Origin: Marinobacter sp. MDS2 | Lineage (GTDB): Bacteria; Pseudomonadota; Gammaproteobacteria; Pseudomonadales; Oleiphilaceae | Assembly: GCF_030718085.1 (NCBI RefSeq) | Contig: NZ_JAVAJF010000001.1 | Span: 1,736,001 to 1,800,000 of the forward strand | DNA length: 64,000 nucleotides | Direction: 5' to 3' | Shown here: piece by piece, positions 1-9,021 of the stretch | Layout of the letters: each line of letters opens with the position of its first letter | How positions within the stretch are numbered: position 1 is the first letter of the stretch | Position numbers and translations under genes: made by a program | Notes under the pieces: generated by a model | What the model saw: the letters and a program-made list of their open reading frames with translations, nothing else | Told to the model about the DNA's origin: nothing | The model's database searches: none

Positions 1-3000
1 CGGCGATTTGACCCACGTGCTTGAAGACCTGTTTGAAAAGGTTGCCGAGGGTCAACTGGAAGCCAGCGGCACCATGATCGACTTGCTGTTTGCCTGTCAC
101 GACCGGCTGGCACAAATGGTCGAGCAAGTGGCTACCCAACAACCATGCCCGCCCGCAAAAGCGCTGGAAGCACAGGTACAAGCCATTCTCCGGGGCGAAG
201 AGCCTGCCAACGTTGACGTTGCACCGGACCTTGAGGCATTAGCGGAACAATCACCCATCGAGCACGATGACTCGGGCTTCGAAACCGAACCGGTGATTGA
301 CTCACAAGCCGAGGATATTCTCAGCATCTTCCTGGATGAAGGTCTGGAAATTAACGATGCCATCGCGGAAAACCTGGAGCGTTGGCGCGAGCAACCCGAT
401 GAACTTGCCGCACTGATGTCATTGCGACAAGAGCTCCACACCCTCAAGGGTGGCGCGCGTTTGTCAGACCTCGATGCCATCGCGGATCTCGCCGAAGCCT
501 GGTCGGAATTGCTTGACGACACGCTGGCCGGCAGCAAACCGGCAGAGACGGCGCTGGCGCTGAGCGACCGGGCACAAGCCAATTTCCGCTCCATGCTTGA
601 AGCCATGGAAGCCGGTAAGCAACCAGAACTCGACTTCAGCCTCATCGATGCCCTGGCCCAATCGGACACCGGGATTCCCGAGCCGGCTTCAGAAGTCGAA
701 CAAGCCGAGAGCCAGGATCGGGAAGCGCCGGATCCGGAAGTGCTGGAGATCTTCCTCGAAGAAGCCAATGAAATCATGGACCAGCTGGAGCAATTGCTGG
801 CCGATTGGCACAAAGAACCGAACAATCACCATTTCAATCAAGAAGCTCAGCGTGCCATGCACACCCTCAAAGGGGGCGCGCGCCTGTCTCAGCTTTCAGG
901 ATTGGGAGACAAAGCCCATACCTTTGAAACCTTGTTGATTGATCTTGGCGGCAATGCTCCCTCCGAAGCCCAATGGCAGCAAATTGCCCGTCAGCATGAC
1001 GACATCATCGCAGCCGTCGCTGCGGTCCGCGCTCATTTCGAACAAGGCGCCGCACTCCCAGAGCCCGCGCCAGCTGAGCTGGAGGAGCAACCAGCCGCCC
1101 AGGCACCGGCACCGCTGATAACCGAAGCTGCGCCCGAACAGCCCGAAACCAAGCCGGTTGCCCGTAAACCTTCGAAGCGCCGCAATCAAAAAGCCGCCGA
1201 AGCCCAGCGTGCTGCCCAAGAAACCATTCGAGTGTCGGCTCCGCTGCTGGACGACCTGGTTAACCTAGCGGGCGAAACCAGTATCACCCGTGGCCGGCTG
1301 GAGCAGCAGTCCAGTGATTTCAGCCACACCCTCGACGAGATGGCCGCCACCATCGAGCGGCTGCGCGAGCAGCTGCGTCGAATGGATATTGAAACCGAGA
1401 CCCAGATTCTGTTCCGTGCCGAACAGGAACACGGCGCAGACTACGGCGAAGATTTCGATCCGCTCGAGATGGACCGCTATTCCTCGATCCAGCAGCTGTC
1501 CCGGGCCCTCACCGAATCCTCGTCTGACCTTGCTGACCTGCGAGAAACACTGGCGGACCGGGTACGTGACACAGAAACACTGCTGGTTCAGCAGTCACGT
1601 ATCAATACCGAGCTCCAGGAAGGTCTGATGAAGACCCGAATGGTTCCGTTTGCTTCTACCGTGCCGAGGTTGCGTCGGATCGTTCGCCAGATCAGCGGCG
1701 AACTGGGCAAGAAAGTCGATTTCGACGTTCGCAATGCCGAAGGCGAAATGGATCGGAGCATTCTGGAGCGTATGATCGCACCGCTGGAACACATGCTGCG
1801 AAACGCTCTGGACCATGGCATTGAAACACCACAGGAACGCCGTCAGGCCGGCAAACCTGAAACCGGCGAAGTCGTGCTGTCGTTGACCCGCGAGGGTGGC
1901 GACGTGGTGTTGCGCATGATCGATGACGGCAAAGGCATTCCCGCTGACGTGATTCGCGAGAAAGCCATTCGCCAGGGCCTGATGCACAACAACGAAGCAT
2001 TGTCCGAACGGGAAGTGCTGCAGTTTATTCTGCAGCCGGGCTTCTCCACGGCCGAGAAGGTTACCCAGATTTCCGGCCGCGGTGTCGGCATGGACGTAGT
2101 GGCGAGCGAAATCAAACAACTCGGGGGCAGCCTCGATATCGACTCCTCACTGGGTCGCGGCACCACTTTCACCGTACGTTTGCCGTTTACCGTGTCGGTC
2201 AACCGTGCCCTCATGGTTGCTACTGGCGAGGATTTCTACGCCATCCCGTTGAATACCATTGAGGGTATTGTCCGGGTCAGCACGTACGAGCTGGAAGAGT
2301 ATTACAAACCCGATGCGCCCCTGTACGAGTACGCAGGTCAGCAATATCGTCTGCAGTACCTCGGCAACCTGTTGAACAGCGACCACCATCCCAAGCTGCA
2401 AGGTCAGGCGCTCCCGCTGCCGGTAATACTGGTGCGCGGTGCCGAGCAACCCCTGGCTCTGCAGGTGGATCACCTGATGGGTAGCCGTGAAATCGTCGTT
2501 AAATCCCTGGGCCCTCAGTTCAGTACGGTGCGCGGTGTATCCGGTGCCACCATTCTGGGTGATGGTAACGTGGTGGTCATTCTCGACTTGCCGGCGATGA
2601 TTCGGTCCGACGTACTGTCCGAACGCCAGCGCATAGCCAACCTGGCCAAAGAGCGCACGACAAGCCGCTTCGAAGAACAGGTGACAACGGTCATGGTAGT
2701 GGACGATTCCGTGACTGTTCGGAAAGTCACGTCGCGCTTACTGGAACGAAACGGCATGGAAGTGATCACCGCAAAAGACGGCTTGGATGCCGTAGCGCAG
2801 CTGCAAGACCACCGACCGGATGTCATCTTGCTGGATATCGAGATGCCCCGTATGGACGGTTTCGAAGTGGCCAGTTTTGTGCGCCATGATGACACGCTCA
2901 AAGAGACGCCGATTTGCATGATCACCTCCCGTACTGGTGAGAAACACCGCGAGCGGGCTCTGGCCATCGGCGTTAACGAGTACCTGGGCAAGCCTTTCCA

Positions 3001-3049
3001 GGAAACGGTGCTGCTTGAAACCATTAAACGGTTAACTGAGAGCGAGTGA
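1..3049 (+). CDS. chpA: ChpA-like hybrid chemotaxis histidine kinase, 5' end outside window
   Basis: CheA-type kinase of the pilus (Chp) chemosensory system, which controls twitching motility and, in Pseudomonas, cAMP signalling. The reading frame is open from base 2, and the first residues (GDLTHVLEDL) look like the tail of a further Hpt domain, so the start lies upstream; the TTG at 8 is internal. Two Hpt domains are visible with LHTLKGGARL (His codon at 437) and MHTLKGGARL (His codon at 860). They are followed by an Ala/Pro/Glu linker, the dimerisation region, an HATPase (N box with NALDHG, DDGKG, GRGVGMD), a CheW-like domain and a C-terminal receiver with VVDDS, LLDIEMPRMDG and the GKPF lysine. 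Its stop overlaps the next gene by one base, indicating translational coupling. Upstream pilGHIJ-type genes are expected but not in view. Confidence 0.9.
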   Translation, partial: GDLTHVLEDLFEKVAEGQLEASGTMIDLLFACHDRLAQMVEQVATQQPCPPAKALEAQVQAILRGEEPANVDVAPDLEALAEQSPIEHDDSGFETEPVIDSQAEDILSIFLDEGLEINDAIAENLERWREQPDELAALMSLRQELHTLKGGARLSDLDAIADLAEAWSELLDDTLAGSKPAETALALSDRAQANFRSMLEAMEAGKQPELDFSLIDALAQSDTGIPEPASEVEQAESQDREAPDPEVLEIFLEEANEIMDQLEQLLADWHKEPNNHHFNQEAQRAMHTLKGGARLSQLSGLGDKAHTFETLLIDLGGNAPSEAQWQQIARQHDDIIAAVAAVRAHFEQGAALPEPAPAELEEQPAAQAPAPLITEAAPEQPETKPVARKPSKRRNQKAAEAQRAAQETIRVSAPLLDDLVNLAGETSITRGRLEQQSSDFSHTLDEMAATIERLREQLRRMDIETETQILFRAEQEHGADYGEDFDPLEMDRYSSIQQLSRALTESSSDLADLRETLADRVRDTETLLVQQSRINTELQEGLMKTRMVPFASTVPRLRRIVRQISGELGKKVDFDVRNAEGEMDRSILERMIAPLEHMLRNALDHGIETPQERRQAGKPETGEVVLSLTREGGDVVLRMIDDGKGIPADVIREKAIRQGLMHNNEALSEREVLQFILQPGFSTAEKVTQISGRGVGMDVVASEIKQLGGSLDIDSSLGRGTTFTVRLPFTVSVNRALMVATGEDFYAIPLNTIEGIVRVSTYELEEYYKPDAPLYEYAGQQYRLQYLGNLLNSDHHPKLQGQALPLPVILVRGAEQPLALQVDHLMGSREIVVKSLGPQFSTVRGVSGATILGDGNVVVILDLPAMIRSDVLSERQRIANLAKERTTSRFEEQVTTVMVVDDSVTVRKVTSRLLERNGMEVITAKDGLDAVAQLQDHRPDVILLDIEMPRMDGFEVASFVRHDDTLKETPICMITSRTGEKHRERALAIGVNEYLGKPFQETVLLETIKRLTESE

Positions 3050-4104
3050 TGTCCGGCCAGACCGGCCGACCAAAGGTCGGGATTGTGTCCGATGATGCGT
3101 TACAACGCCGGCGGCTTCAGGAAACCGCCGGCAAATTTGGTTTGGCCAGCTGTTTCGCTGGAGACCCGGATCGATTACTCGATTACCCGGATTTTCCGGA
3201 TGCCGCGTTGTGGCTGGTCACCCTGCAAGACGAAGCAGATCATCCGACGTTTTTCGACCACTTGCTCGAGCACACCGATGCGCCTGTGTTGTTTGGTGTC
3301 GATCTGGCGCCGAAGCCTGCCAGCAAAGAGTTTGTTCGTTGGGAGCGTCGGCTTCGGGACAAACTGGAAAAGCAGTTGGGCCCCCTGCAAGCGCTTGATA
3401 GTGCTCGCGATCTGGAAGAACTTGTTGAAACAAGCCCCATCCCGAAAGCACGGCCTGACAGCCTGCCAGATTATGTAACACCTGCACCGCCCGGTTCGCT
3501 GGCTGGTGAAATCTGGATTCTAGGTGCCTCATTGGGCGGCCCGGCTGCGGTGAAAGCGTTCTTGGATCAGCTGCCACCGGGTTTACCCGTGGGGTTTGTT
3601 TACGCACAGCACATTGACGGCAATTTTACCGATGTGCTGACCCGGGTGCTTGGCCGGCACGCTCACTACCAGCTCAAAAAAGCCGAGCAAGGCTACCGGA
3701 TACAGAACGGTGACGTGGTACTGATGCCCGTTGAACACGAATGGTCTTTTGATTCAGACGGCCGCCTCGTGCAATTGGACACCCCTTGGCCGGGGCCTTA
3801 CGGACCGTCCATTGACCAAGTGCTGCTCAATGTGGCCGACCATTACGGCAAGCGCTGCCACGCCATTCTCTTTTCAGGCATGGGCAACGACGGAGCCCTT
3901 GCGGCCCCCATGCTGAAAGCATACGGTAGCCGGATCTGGGTGCAGGACAGTCAAAGTTGCGGTAACAGTTCGATGCCGGATTCCGTCGCGGCAACGGGCT
4001 GCACCAGCTTTCGTGGCACACCGGAACAATTGGCCGAAGAACTGATGACAACCGTCAAGAACAACAGCCTGCTCAAGAGCCGGCACAAACGGGATTCCGC
4101 CTGA
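3049..4104 (+). CDS. chpB: CheB-like protein-glutamate methylesterase (ChpB type)
   Basis: Predicted to demethylate or deamidate glutamyl residues of the pilus chemoreceptor. The 351-residue protein has a complete C-terminal CheB catalytic domain: GASLGG places the nucleophile at Ser161, AQH gives His188 and GMGNDG gives Asp281. The N-terminal about 120 residues have the length of a receiver but lack a recognisable phospho-acceptor aspartate at the end of the third strand (LWLVTLQ in place of a VLLD-type motif), so phosphorylation control is probably lost. ATG 3049 overlaps the kinase stop in a TGATG arrangement; the GTG three bases earlier is the alternative. It lies between the kinase and the CheW-like gene. 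Confidence 0.87.
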   Translation: MSGQTGRPKVGIVSDDALQRRRLQETAGKFGLASCFAGDPDRLLDYPDFPDAALWLVTLQDEADHPTFFDHLLEHTDAPVLFGVDLAPKPASKEFVRWERRLRDKLEKQLGPLQALDSARDLEELVETSPIPKARPDSLPDYVTPAPPGSLAGEIWILGASLGGPAAVKAFLDQLPPGLPVGFVYAQHIDGNFTDVLTRVLGRHAHYQLKKAEQGYRIQNGDVVLMPVEHEWSFDSDGRLVQLDTPWPGPYGPSIDQVLLNVADHYGKRCHAILFSGMGNDGALAAPMLKAYGSRIWVQDSQSCGNSSMPDSVAATGCTSFRGTPEQLAEELMTTVKNNSLLKSRHKRDSA

Positions 4105-4115
4105 GGACACACGCT

Positions 4116-4577
4116 ATGAATGAAAACAGCCAATCCCTATCCTGCGTTATGGTACCTGTCAGCGACCGGCAACTGCTGCTCCCGAACGTATCCATCGCAG
4201 AAGTTGTTGATTTAAACAACACCAAAACGGATAGGGGCACACCTGACTGGCTGATTGGCTTCATCGACTGGCGCGGCCTGAATCTGCCCGTGATCTCTTA
4301 TGATGCCGCTAACGGCAAAGAATTGATGGTACCCGGCGACAACCGGGGCCGGATTATTGTGATCAACACCATCGGCCCCCACCATAACCAATTGCCGTTC
4401 ATGGCTCTGGTGACGCAAGGCATACCCAGTCAAACCCGCCTGACCGAGTCCGAGATTAAAAAAGTGGACACACAGCCCGGGCCCGCAGACCTTATGCAAG
4501 TTGAGGTAGAGGGTGAAGCCGTCTGGATTCCAAATCTGGAATATCTGGAATCCCTGGCGGTAACCGCCACCCCCTGA
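4116..4577 (+). CDS. CheW-like adaptor protein (ChpC-like)
   Basis: A 153-residue single-domain CheW-like protein. It would couple chemoreceptors to the kinase encoded at the left edge of the window. CheW-type features are the N-terminal MVPVSDRQLLLPN strand pair, the EVVDL segment, GFIDWRGLNLPVISY (the receptor/kinase binding strand with its W-R-G turn) and a C-terminal strand (GEAVWIPN). It starts 11 bases after the methylesterase stop, so it is the third visible gene of one operon. In Pseudomonas aeruginosa the equivalent position after chpB is chpC, which supports the name. No terminator with a T-run is visible before zur. Confidence 0.82.
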   Translation: MNENSQSLSCVMVPVSDRQLLLPNVSIAEVVDLNNTKTDRGTPDWLIGFIDWRGLNLPVISYDAANGKELMVPGDNRGRIIVINTIGPHHNQLPFMALVTQGIPSQTRLTESEIKKVDTQPGPADLMQVEVEGEAVWIPNLEYLESLAVTATP

Positions 4578-4610
4578 GGTTACGGGGAGCCCCCATAGCG
4601 GGACTGTCTG

Positions 4611-4632
4611 CAAATGTTATAATGTTGCAAAC
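4611..4632. promoter_or_regulatory. Putative Zur-binding site
   Basis: The sequence CAAATGTTATAATGTTGCAA lies 18-39 bases before the zur start codon. The left half AAATGTTATAAT matches the gammaproteobacterial Zur consensus (GTTATA followed by a mirrored half) very well; the right half is degenerate. Its position over the expected core promoter implies autoregulated, zinc-repressed transcription of zur-znuCB. The site is inferred from sequence only. Confidence 0.6.
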
Positions 4633-4649
4633 TTTGCAGGAGCCACCCC

Positions 4650-5141
4650 ATGCCAGAGCACGCGCTTCCCTACCGCCCTCACAACCATCAAGCCTGTGTC
4701 AGCCAAGCTCTGACAGACGCACAGGCGATTTGCCGTGAGCAAAATGCCCGCCTGACCCCCATTCGGGAACGTGTGCTTGAGCTGATCTGGCAATCTCACA
4801 AGCCACTGGGCGCTTACGACATTCTGGCCCAGCTCGGGGCCGAAGGTCACAACGCCGCACCACCCACCGTGTACCGGGCGTTGGATTTCCTTTTGCAATA
4901 CGGCCTCGTGCATCGCATTTCCTCGTTGAATGCTTTTATCGGTTGCGCCCATGCCGGTGAGCACCACCGCAGCACCTTTTTGATCTGCCGTGACTGCGGC
5001 ATTGTTCTGGAGCTGGCCGAAAACACCGTGGCCAAAGCGATCGAGTCTGCCGCCAAGGCGGAAGCGTTTCAGGTCGAAGACATTACGCTGGAGATTTCCG
5101 GTTTGTGCCCCACTTGTCAGGGAAGCACCGGTCATGCCTGA
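4650..5141 (+). CDS. zur: Zinc uptake regulator Zur (Fur family)
   Basis: Fur-family repressor of 163 residues that binds DNA when zinc-loaded and represses zinc uptake genes. Visible features are a winged-helix region (LTPIRERVLELIWQS, GAYDILAQL, PPTVYRALDFLLQYGLVHRI) and a dimerisation domain with structural zinc cysteines in LICRDCG and LCPTC. A histidine cluster, GEHHRS, is typical of Zur. The short poly-His start common in Fur is absent. A Zur-like box precedes the gene and znuC overlaps its 3' end by 8 bases, so it is the first gene of zur-znuC-znuB, the order also found in pseudomonads. Confidence 0.9.
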   Translation: MPEHALPYRPHNHQACVSQALTDAQAICREQNARLTPIRERVLELIWQSHKPLGAYDILAQLGAEGHNAAPPTVYRALDFLLQYGLVHRISSLNAFIGCAHAGEHHRSTFLICRDCGIVLELAENTVAKAIESAAKAEAFQVEDITLEISGLCPTCQGSTGHA

Positions 5142-5907
5142 TCACCTGGTACAGCTGAACCAGCTAACGGTGCGCTTTGACGAGCGGGTCGTGGTTGATC
5201 ACGTCAATCTTGAGGTTGGCCGTGGAGACATCATCACCATCATCGGCCCTAACGGCGCCGGAAAAACCACCCTGATCAAAACCATACTGGGCATTCAGAA
5301 AGCGTCCAGTGGTCAGGTCTCTCTGGCACCGGACCTGATCATCGGATACGTGCCCCAACATCTCTCCCTCGAGGCGACGCTGCCGTTAAGCGTTAAACGC
5401 TTCATGCTGCTGAGCGGGCGGCCCCTGACAGCCTGTGAAGCGGCCTTGCAACGCACCGGCGTGGGCCATCTGCTGAACGCCTCGGTACACCATCTTTCGG
5501 GCGGGGAAAAACAGCGTTTGTTGCTGGCGCGCGCCCTTGCCCGCCAGCCTGACCTATTGGTGCTCGATGAACCGGCCCAAGGGGTGGACATCAACGGGCA
5601 AGCCGCGTTGTACGAACTGATCAGAGAACTCAGGGACGAACTACACTGTGGCGTGATCATGATCTCTCACGATCTGCATCTGGTGATGGCCGCCACAGAC
5701 CAGGTTATCTGTCTGAACCAGCACATATGTTGCAGCGGCCATCCGGCGGATATTTCCCACGATCCTGCCTTTATCGAAACCTTTGGTCATCAGGTAGCCG
5801 AGTCCCTGGCGGTTTACCACCACCGCCACAATCACAGCCACGACCTACACGGCGATGTTGTCACCGGAAGCGAACCACACGGAGCCTGCACCCATGAACA
5901 TCATTGA
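5134..5907 (+). CDS. znuC: Zinc ABC transporter ATP-binding protein ZnuC
   Basis: Cytoplasmic ATPase of the high-affinity ZnuABC zinc importer, 257 residues. It carries Walker A GPNGAGKTT, the Q-loop in GYVPQHL, signature LSGGEKQR, Walker B LLVLDEP and the switch histidine in MISHDLH. The C-terminus is strongly histidine-rich (HHRHNHSHDLH and a final HEHH), a common feature of zinc transporter ATPases that may sense or buffer zinc. ATG 5134 is chosen because homology begins at PDHLVQLNQL and the start overlaps the zur stop. The gene overlaps znuB by 14 bases. Confidence 0.92.
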   Translation: MPDHLVQLNQLTVRFDERVVVDHVNLEVGRGDIITIIGPNGAGKTTLIKTILGIQKASSGQVSLAPDLIIGYVPQHLSLEATLPLSVKRFMLLSGRPLTACEAALQRTGVGHLLNASVHHLSGGEKQRLLLARALARQPDLLVLDEPAQGVDINGQAALYELIRELRDELHCGVIMISHDLHLVMAATDQVICLNQHICCSGHPADISHDPAFIETFGHQVAESLAVYHHRHNHSHDLHGDVVTGSEPHGACTHEHH

Positions 5908-6706
5908 TCTGATCCTGGGTGATTTTTTCTGGCGGGCATTGCTTGGGGGGCTCGGGGTCGCCCTGGTTGCCGGCCCACTCGGCTGCTTTGTGGTCTGGCG
6001 GCGTTTGGCCTACTTCGGAGATACCCTGGCCCACTCGGCCCTGCTGGGAATCGCGTTAAGTTTTCTGATCAGCATTCCGCTCAATCTCGGCGTGATCATT
6101 ACCTGTTTGCTCATTGCATTGGCGTTGGTACTGCTATCCCGAACCCGGGCTCTGGCTACCGATACCCTGCTGGGTATTCTGGCCCACAGCGCGCTGGCCA
6201 TCGGTTTGGTGACCCTCAGTTTTATGCCGGATATCCGGGTTGATCTTACCGGGCTGCTGTTTGGTGATTTGCTCGCCATGAGTCGCCAGGATCTGCTCTG
6301 GATTTACGGCGGGGCCGCGGTGGTGCTGGCGCTGCTCGCGCTTTTGTGGCGCCAGCTATTGATGAGCACCATCCACGAAGAACTCGCGCGCGTGGAAGGC
6401 GTGCCGGTGGAGCGGCTTCGTCTCGCTCTGATGTTGATGTTCGCCTTAGTCATTGCCGTGGCGATGAAGATCGTGGGCGTGCTGTTAATTACCGCATTGC
6501 TGATCATCCCCGCGGCAACGGCCCGGCGCCTGGCAAAAACCCCGGAGCACATGCTGGGACTGGCGATTGTGTTCGGATTTATCGCGGTTTCGGGTGGCCT
6601 GACCTTGTCCTGGCATCTGGATACACCGGCAGGCCCGTCGGTTGTCGTCACCGCCTTTCTGACCTTTTTGCTGGTCTACGGCGGCGCACGCAACACCAGC
6701 TATTGA
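5894..6706 (+). CDS. znuB: Zinc ABC transporter permease ZnuB
   Basis: Inner-membrane permease of the zinc importer (ABC-3 family), 270 residues with about eight hydrophobic segments. Family-typical stretches are GPLGCFVVWRRLAYFGDTLAHSAL near the N-terminus, in which the conserved D and H lie, and ALLIIPAATARRLAKTPEHM in the C-terminal half. The ATG lies inside the end of znuC, so translation is coupled. The periplasmic zinc-binding protein gene znuA does not follow; the next gene is an unrelated sensor-like protein. The importer therefore depends on a znuA elsewhere in the genome. Confidence 0.92.
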   Translation: MNIIDLILGDFFWRALLGGLGVALVAGPLGCFVVWRRLAYFGDTLAHSALLGIALSFLISIPLNLGVIITCLLIALALVLLSRTRALATDTLLGILAHSALAIGLVTLSFMPDIRVDLTGLLFGDLLAMSRQDLLWIYGGAAVVLALLALLWRQLLMSTIHEELARVEGVPVERLRLALMLMFALVIAVAMKIVGVLLITALLIIPAATARRLAKTPEHMLGLAIVFGFIAVSGGLTLSWHLDTPAGPSVVVTAFLTFLLVYGGARNTSY

Positions 6707-6786
6707 ACGCCCCGGCTTTCCCGATGGCGCAGACTGGTCTAGAGTGGATTGGCTGACCTACGGAAAGCCTGAGGGAGGGCCCTTGC

Positions 6787-7791
6787 ATGGGCAGCAGCCT
6801 GGACAGCGTGACAGCAAGTGCAAGAATCCGCAGGGCTCTTTGGCCCGGCTTGTGGGTGCCTTTGCTCATCCTTCTGGCCGGAACTGCGCTCAGTTTTTCC
6901 GTCGCCAAACAGGTTTCCTCCCAGGCCGAAACCCTCGCCCAACAGCACTACCAACAGCAACACCGAACCCTGGTGCTTTTGGTTCTTGATCATCTTTACC
7001 GAAACGGACATGACATTTCCCGGCTGAAGGTGCCGCTGGCCAAAGCCATGCCACAACACCTCCGTCTTCGCATCGACACACTGGACCGACACACCAAAAG
7101 GCCGCTTCTGGAACTGGGCGCCATTCATGCACCAATGAAACGCCATGCCCTTCGCAGTGAACTGAATATCGATGGCAACAGGTCAATGGTCACCACGCTG
7201 CCCGATGCCCAATTACTGAAAGCGCCTGCACAAAACTTACGCTGGCTGATTCTTGCCAGTGGTATGGCCCTCTCTATACTGGCGTTTTCGCTCTCTCTCT
7301 ACCTGTGCTGGCGCAATCACCGGCAGCGCAAGCTAACCCGAAGACAACAGAAAGACCTGAAAACCCAAAGCCAGAAAATCGCGAACCTGAACGTTGAAAA
7401 ACTCGTTCTCAGACAAGCACTCAACGACAGCGAGAGTCGATCACGGGATTTGATCAATCTATCGGGCAACCTGATTGCCGAGCTGGACGATCAGGGGCAA
7501 ATCGCTTACATCTCGGCCCTGGCCGCCGATCTCTTCAAGCAAGCACCGTCCGATTTGGACCAACTACCCTTCCAACAACTGATCGCGCCGGCCGACCAAC
7601 AGCGTTTCGCAGAATGTCTGGAAGCCGCGCGCGCCGATCACGAGATCATGCAGGCCGATCTCGCGTTGGCAGGCGAGTATTCCGGGCAATCCGTGCCGGT
7701 GACTCTGCGTTTAAAAGCAGTAACCGATCCAGTACGAGGCATCGCAGGGTTCCGGATAAGCGCACAGATAAAAGTCCATGGAGTGGATTAG
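6787..7791 (+). CDS. Membrane-anchored PAS-domain protein without output domain
   Basis: A 334-residue protein of unknown function. It has an N-terminal membrane helix (about residues 18-38), an extracytoplasmic segment of roughly 110 residues rich in Gln and His, a second helix (about 152-174, LRWLILASGMALSILAF), a charged coiled-coil-like linker and a C-terminal PAS-like fold (NLIAELDDQGQIAYISALAADLF onward). This is the front half of a typical sensor kinase or diguanylate cyclase, but the frame stops after the PAS domain and no kinase, GGDEF or EAL domain follows in any frame before the convergent lipase gene. A good GGAGGG Shine-Dalgarno sequence supports ATG 6787. It may pair with a separate output protein or be a shortened sensor. 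Confidence 0.6.
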   Translation: MGSSLDSVTASARIRRALWPGLWVPLLILLAGTALSFSVAKQVSSQAETLAQQHYQQQHRTLVLLVLDHLYRNGHDISRLKVPLAKAMPQHLRLRIDTLDRHTKRPLLELGAIHAPMKRHALRSELNIDGNRSMVTTLPDAQLLKAPAQNLRWLILASGMALSILAFSLSLYLCWRNHRQRKLTRRQQKDLKTQSQKIANLNVEKLVLRQALNDSESRSRDLINLSGNLIAELDDQGQIAYISALAADLFKQAPSDLDQLPFQQLIAPADQQRFAECLEAARADHEIMQADLALAGEYSGQSVPVTLRLKAVTDPVRGIAGFRISAQIKVHGVD

Positions 7792-7794
7792 CTT

Positions 7795-8877
7795 TTACAG
7801 GGGCTGGACCCGCTCCAGAAGCCGCCCGGTCGCAAGCAGCTCCAAAAACTCGTCCCCTAGCCTATCGCTCTCGGCAATGGCCCGGCGCCAGGACCTCTCC
7901 CGCCCGGCATCGTCGCCGAGGTACTTCTCGAAGTCCTTACGATCCGGTAGTTTGCGATCCGGCAAGGCGTCCAGATAGTCTCGGGACGGCGACAACAACA
8001 AAACATCTTGCAGACGAGTCGCATCCCCTTTACGCCATGGCAGCGTCTTGTCAAACCAACCCGGCACCACCCGATCGGTAAAGTGGGGATATAGCACGAT
8101 CCCGGGCTGCTCGTAGGGCAGATCAAGATGGTAATCCAGCAGGCCCCCGTCCCGGTAAACCCCGACAGGGGCGCCCGGGATGTTATGCACAGCCGACATC
8201 ACCATCGGGATCGACGCAGAAGCCAGCAAGGCTGACAACAAATTGTCCTGAGTGAGCGCCACTTCATGACGCGGGAACTCCGCGTGGGTCGATATTGGTG
8301 TCTTTTGCCGGGCATCGTGCACAAAACCCCTTTCCATAAACCGGCTCAGGTGGCGGCGGCTCAGCATGTTGGCGCTGATCGCGCTCATCAGCCCCATACC
8401 CAGGCGGCCCTTGGAATCATGCTGCAACAGGCCAAGGCTACGCACCACCACGACGCTCAGCCGATACACCGGGTGGGCCAACAGGTACTCTTCCCGGCCA
8501 CCCAGCAACTCGTGCAAAAACGCGACGCTTTTACGACTGACTTCTTCAGCGCTGACGCCTTTACTGAAACGTTGCTGTGTGTAGAGCTCCGCCAGCTTAC
8601 TCAACTGGGCGCGAGGGTTATCCGATGACGCCACAGCGGCAAAGCGCCAACTGCCAATCGATGAACCAATCAGGGCGATTTCCTGCTCGGCTTCGGCCAA
8701 CCACTCACCAAATATGGCCTTATCCAGACCACTGATGCCCAATGCTTTCGGGCCTCCGGCAGCGCCCGGGACCACATGCACGTCCGAAGCTTCCAAGGGT
8801 TTCTGTCGCAGCCGTTCTAAAGCGCGGCGGCCAGCGCGGATCGTCAGTGCCGGGGCACGGGTATGAACTGCAGTCAT
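7795..8877 (-). CDS. Patatin-like phospholipase/esterase
   Basis: A 360-residue patatin-family lipid acyl hydrolase, which cleaves acyl esters with a Ser-Asp dyad. The glycine-rich oxyanion segment reads PGAAGGPKALG (about residues 37-47). The nucleophile elbow is GSSIGS (Ser73), and a DGG motif (RDGGLLDYHLD) provides the aspartate. The order and spacing fit bacterial patatins, although the elbow is GxSxG with unusual flanks. ATG 8877 is preceded by AGAGGA at ideal spacing; longer in-frame starts lack one. No signal peptide is seen. It converges on the PAS protein with three bases between stops and sits near other lipid-related genes. Confidence 0.82.
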   Translation of the reverse strand: MTAVHTRAPALTIRAGRRALERLRQKPLEASDVHVVPGAAGGPKALGISGLDKAIFGEWLAEAEQEIALIGSSIGSWRFAAVASSDNPRAQLSKLAELYTQQRFSKGVSAEEVSRKSVAFLHELLGGREEYLLAHPVYRLSVVVVRSLGLLQHDSKGRLGMGLMSAISANMLSRRHLSRFMERGFVHDARQKTPISTHAEFPRHEVALTQDNLLSALLASASIPMVMSAVHNIPGAPVGVYRDGGLLDYHLDLPYEQPGIVLYPHFTDRVVPGWFDKTLPWRKGDATRLQDVLLLSPSRDYLDALPDRKLPDRKDFEKYLGDDAGRERSWRRAIAESDRLGDEFLELLATGRLLERVQPL

Positions 8878-9021
8878 TCGATATCCTCTCATTCGCTGGC
8901 CGGAGTTTAACCAAGGCTCACTGGGCAGCCAACTGAACAAAATTCATAACATCCATTGGCATTGTGCATAAACCACCGAGCTGCACTCTGAAACGATTAA
9001 ATTTCGACTTTTACACAAAAA

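Noticed and set aside
8..10. TTG as start codon of the CheA-like kinase
   Set aside because: The frame is open to the window edge and the preceding residues continue an Hpt-type sequence, so the gene starts upstream.
97..825. Long opposite-strand open frames inside the kinase and other genes
   Set aside because: They mirror the codon structure of the real genes, show no domain motifs and lack start signals.
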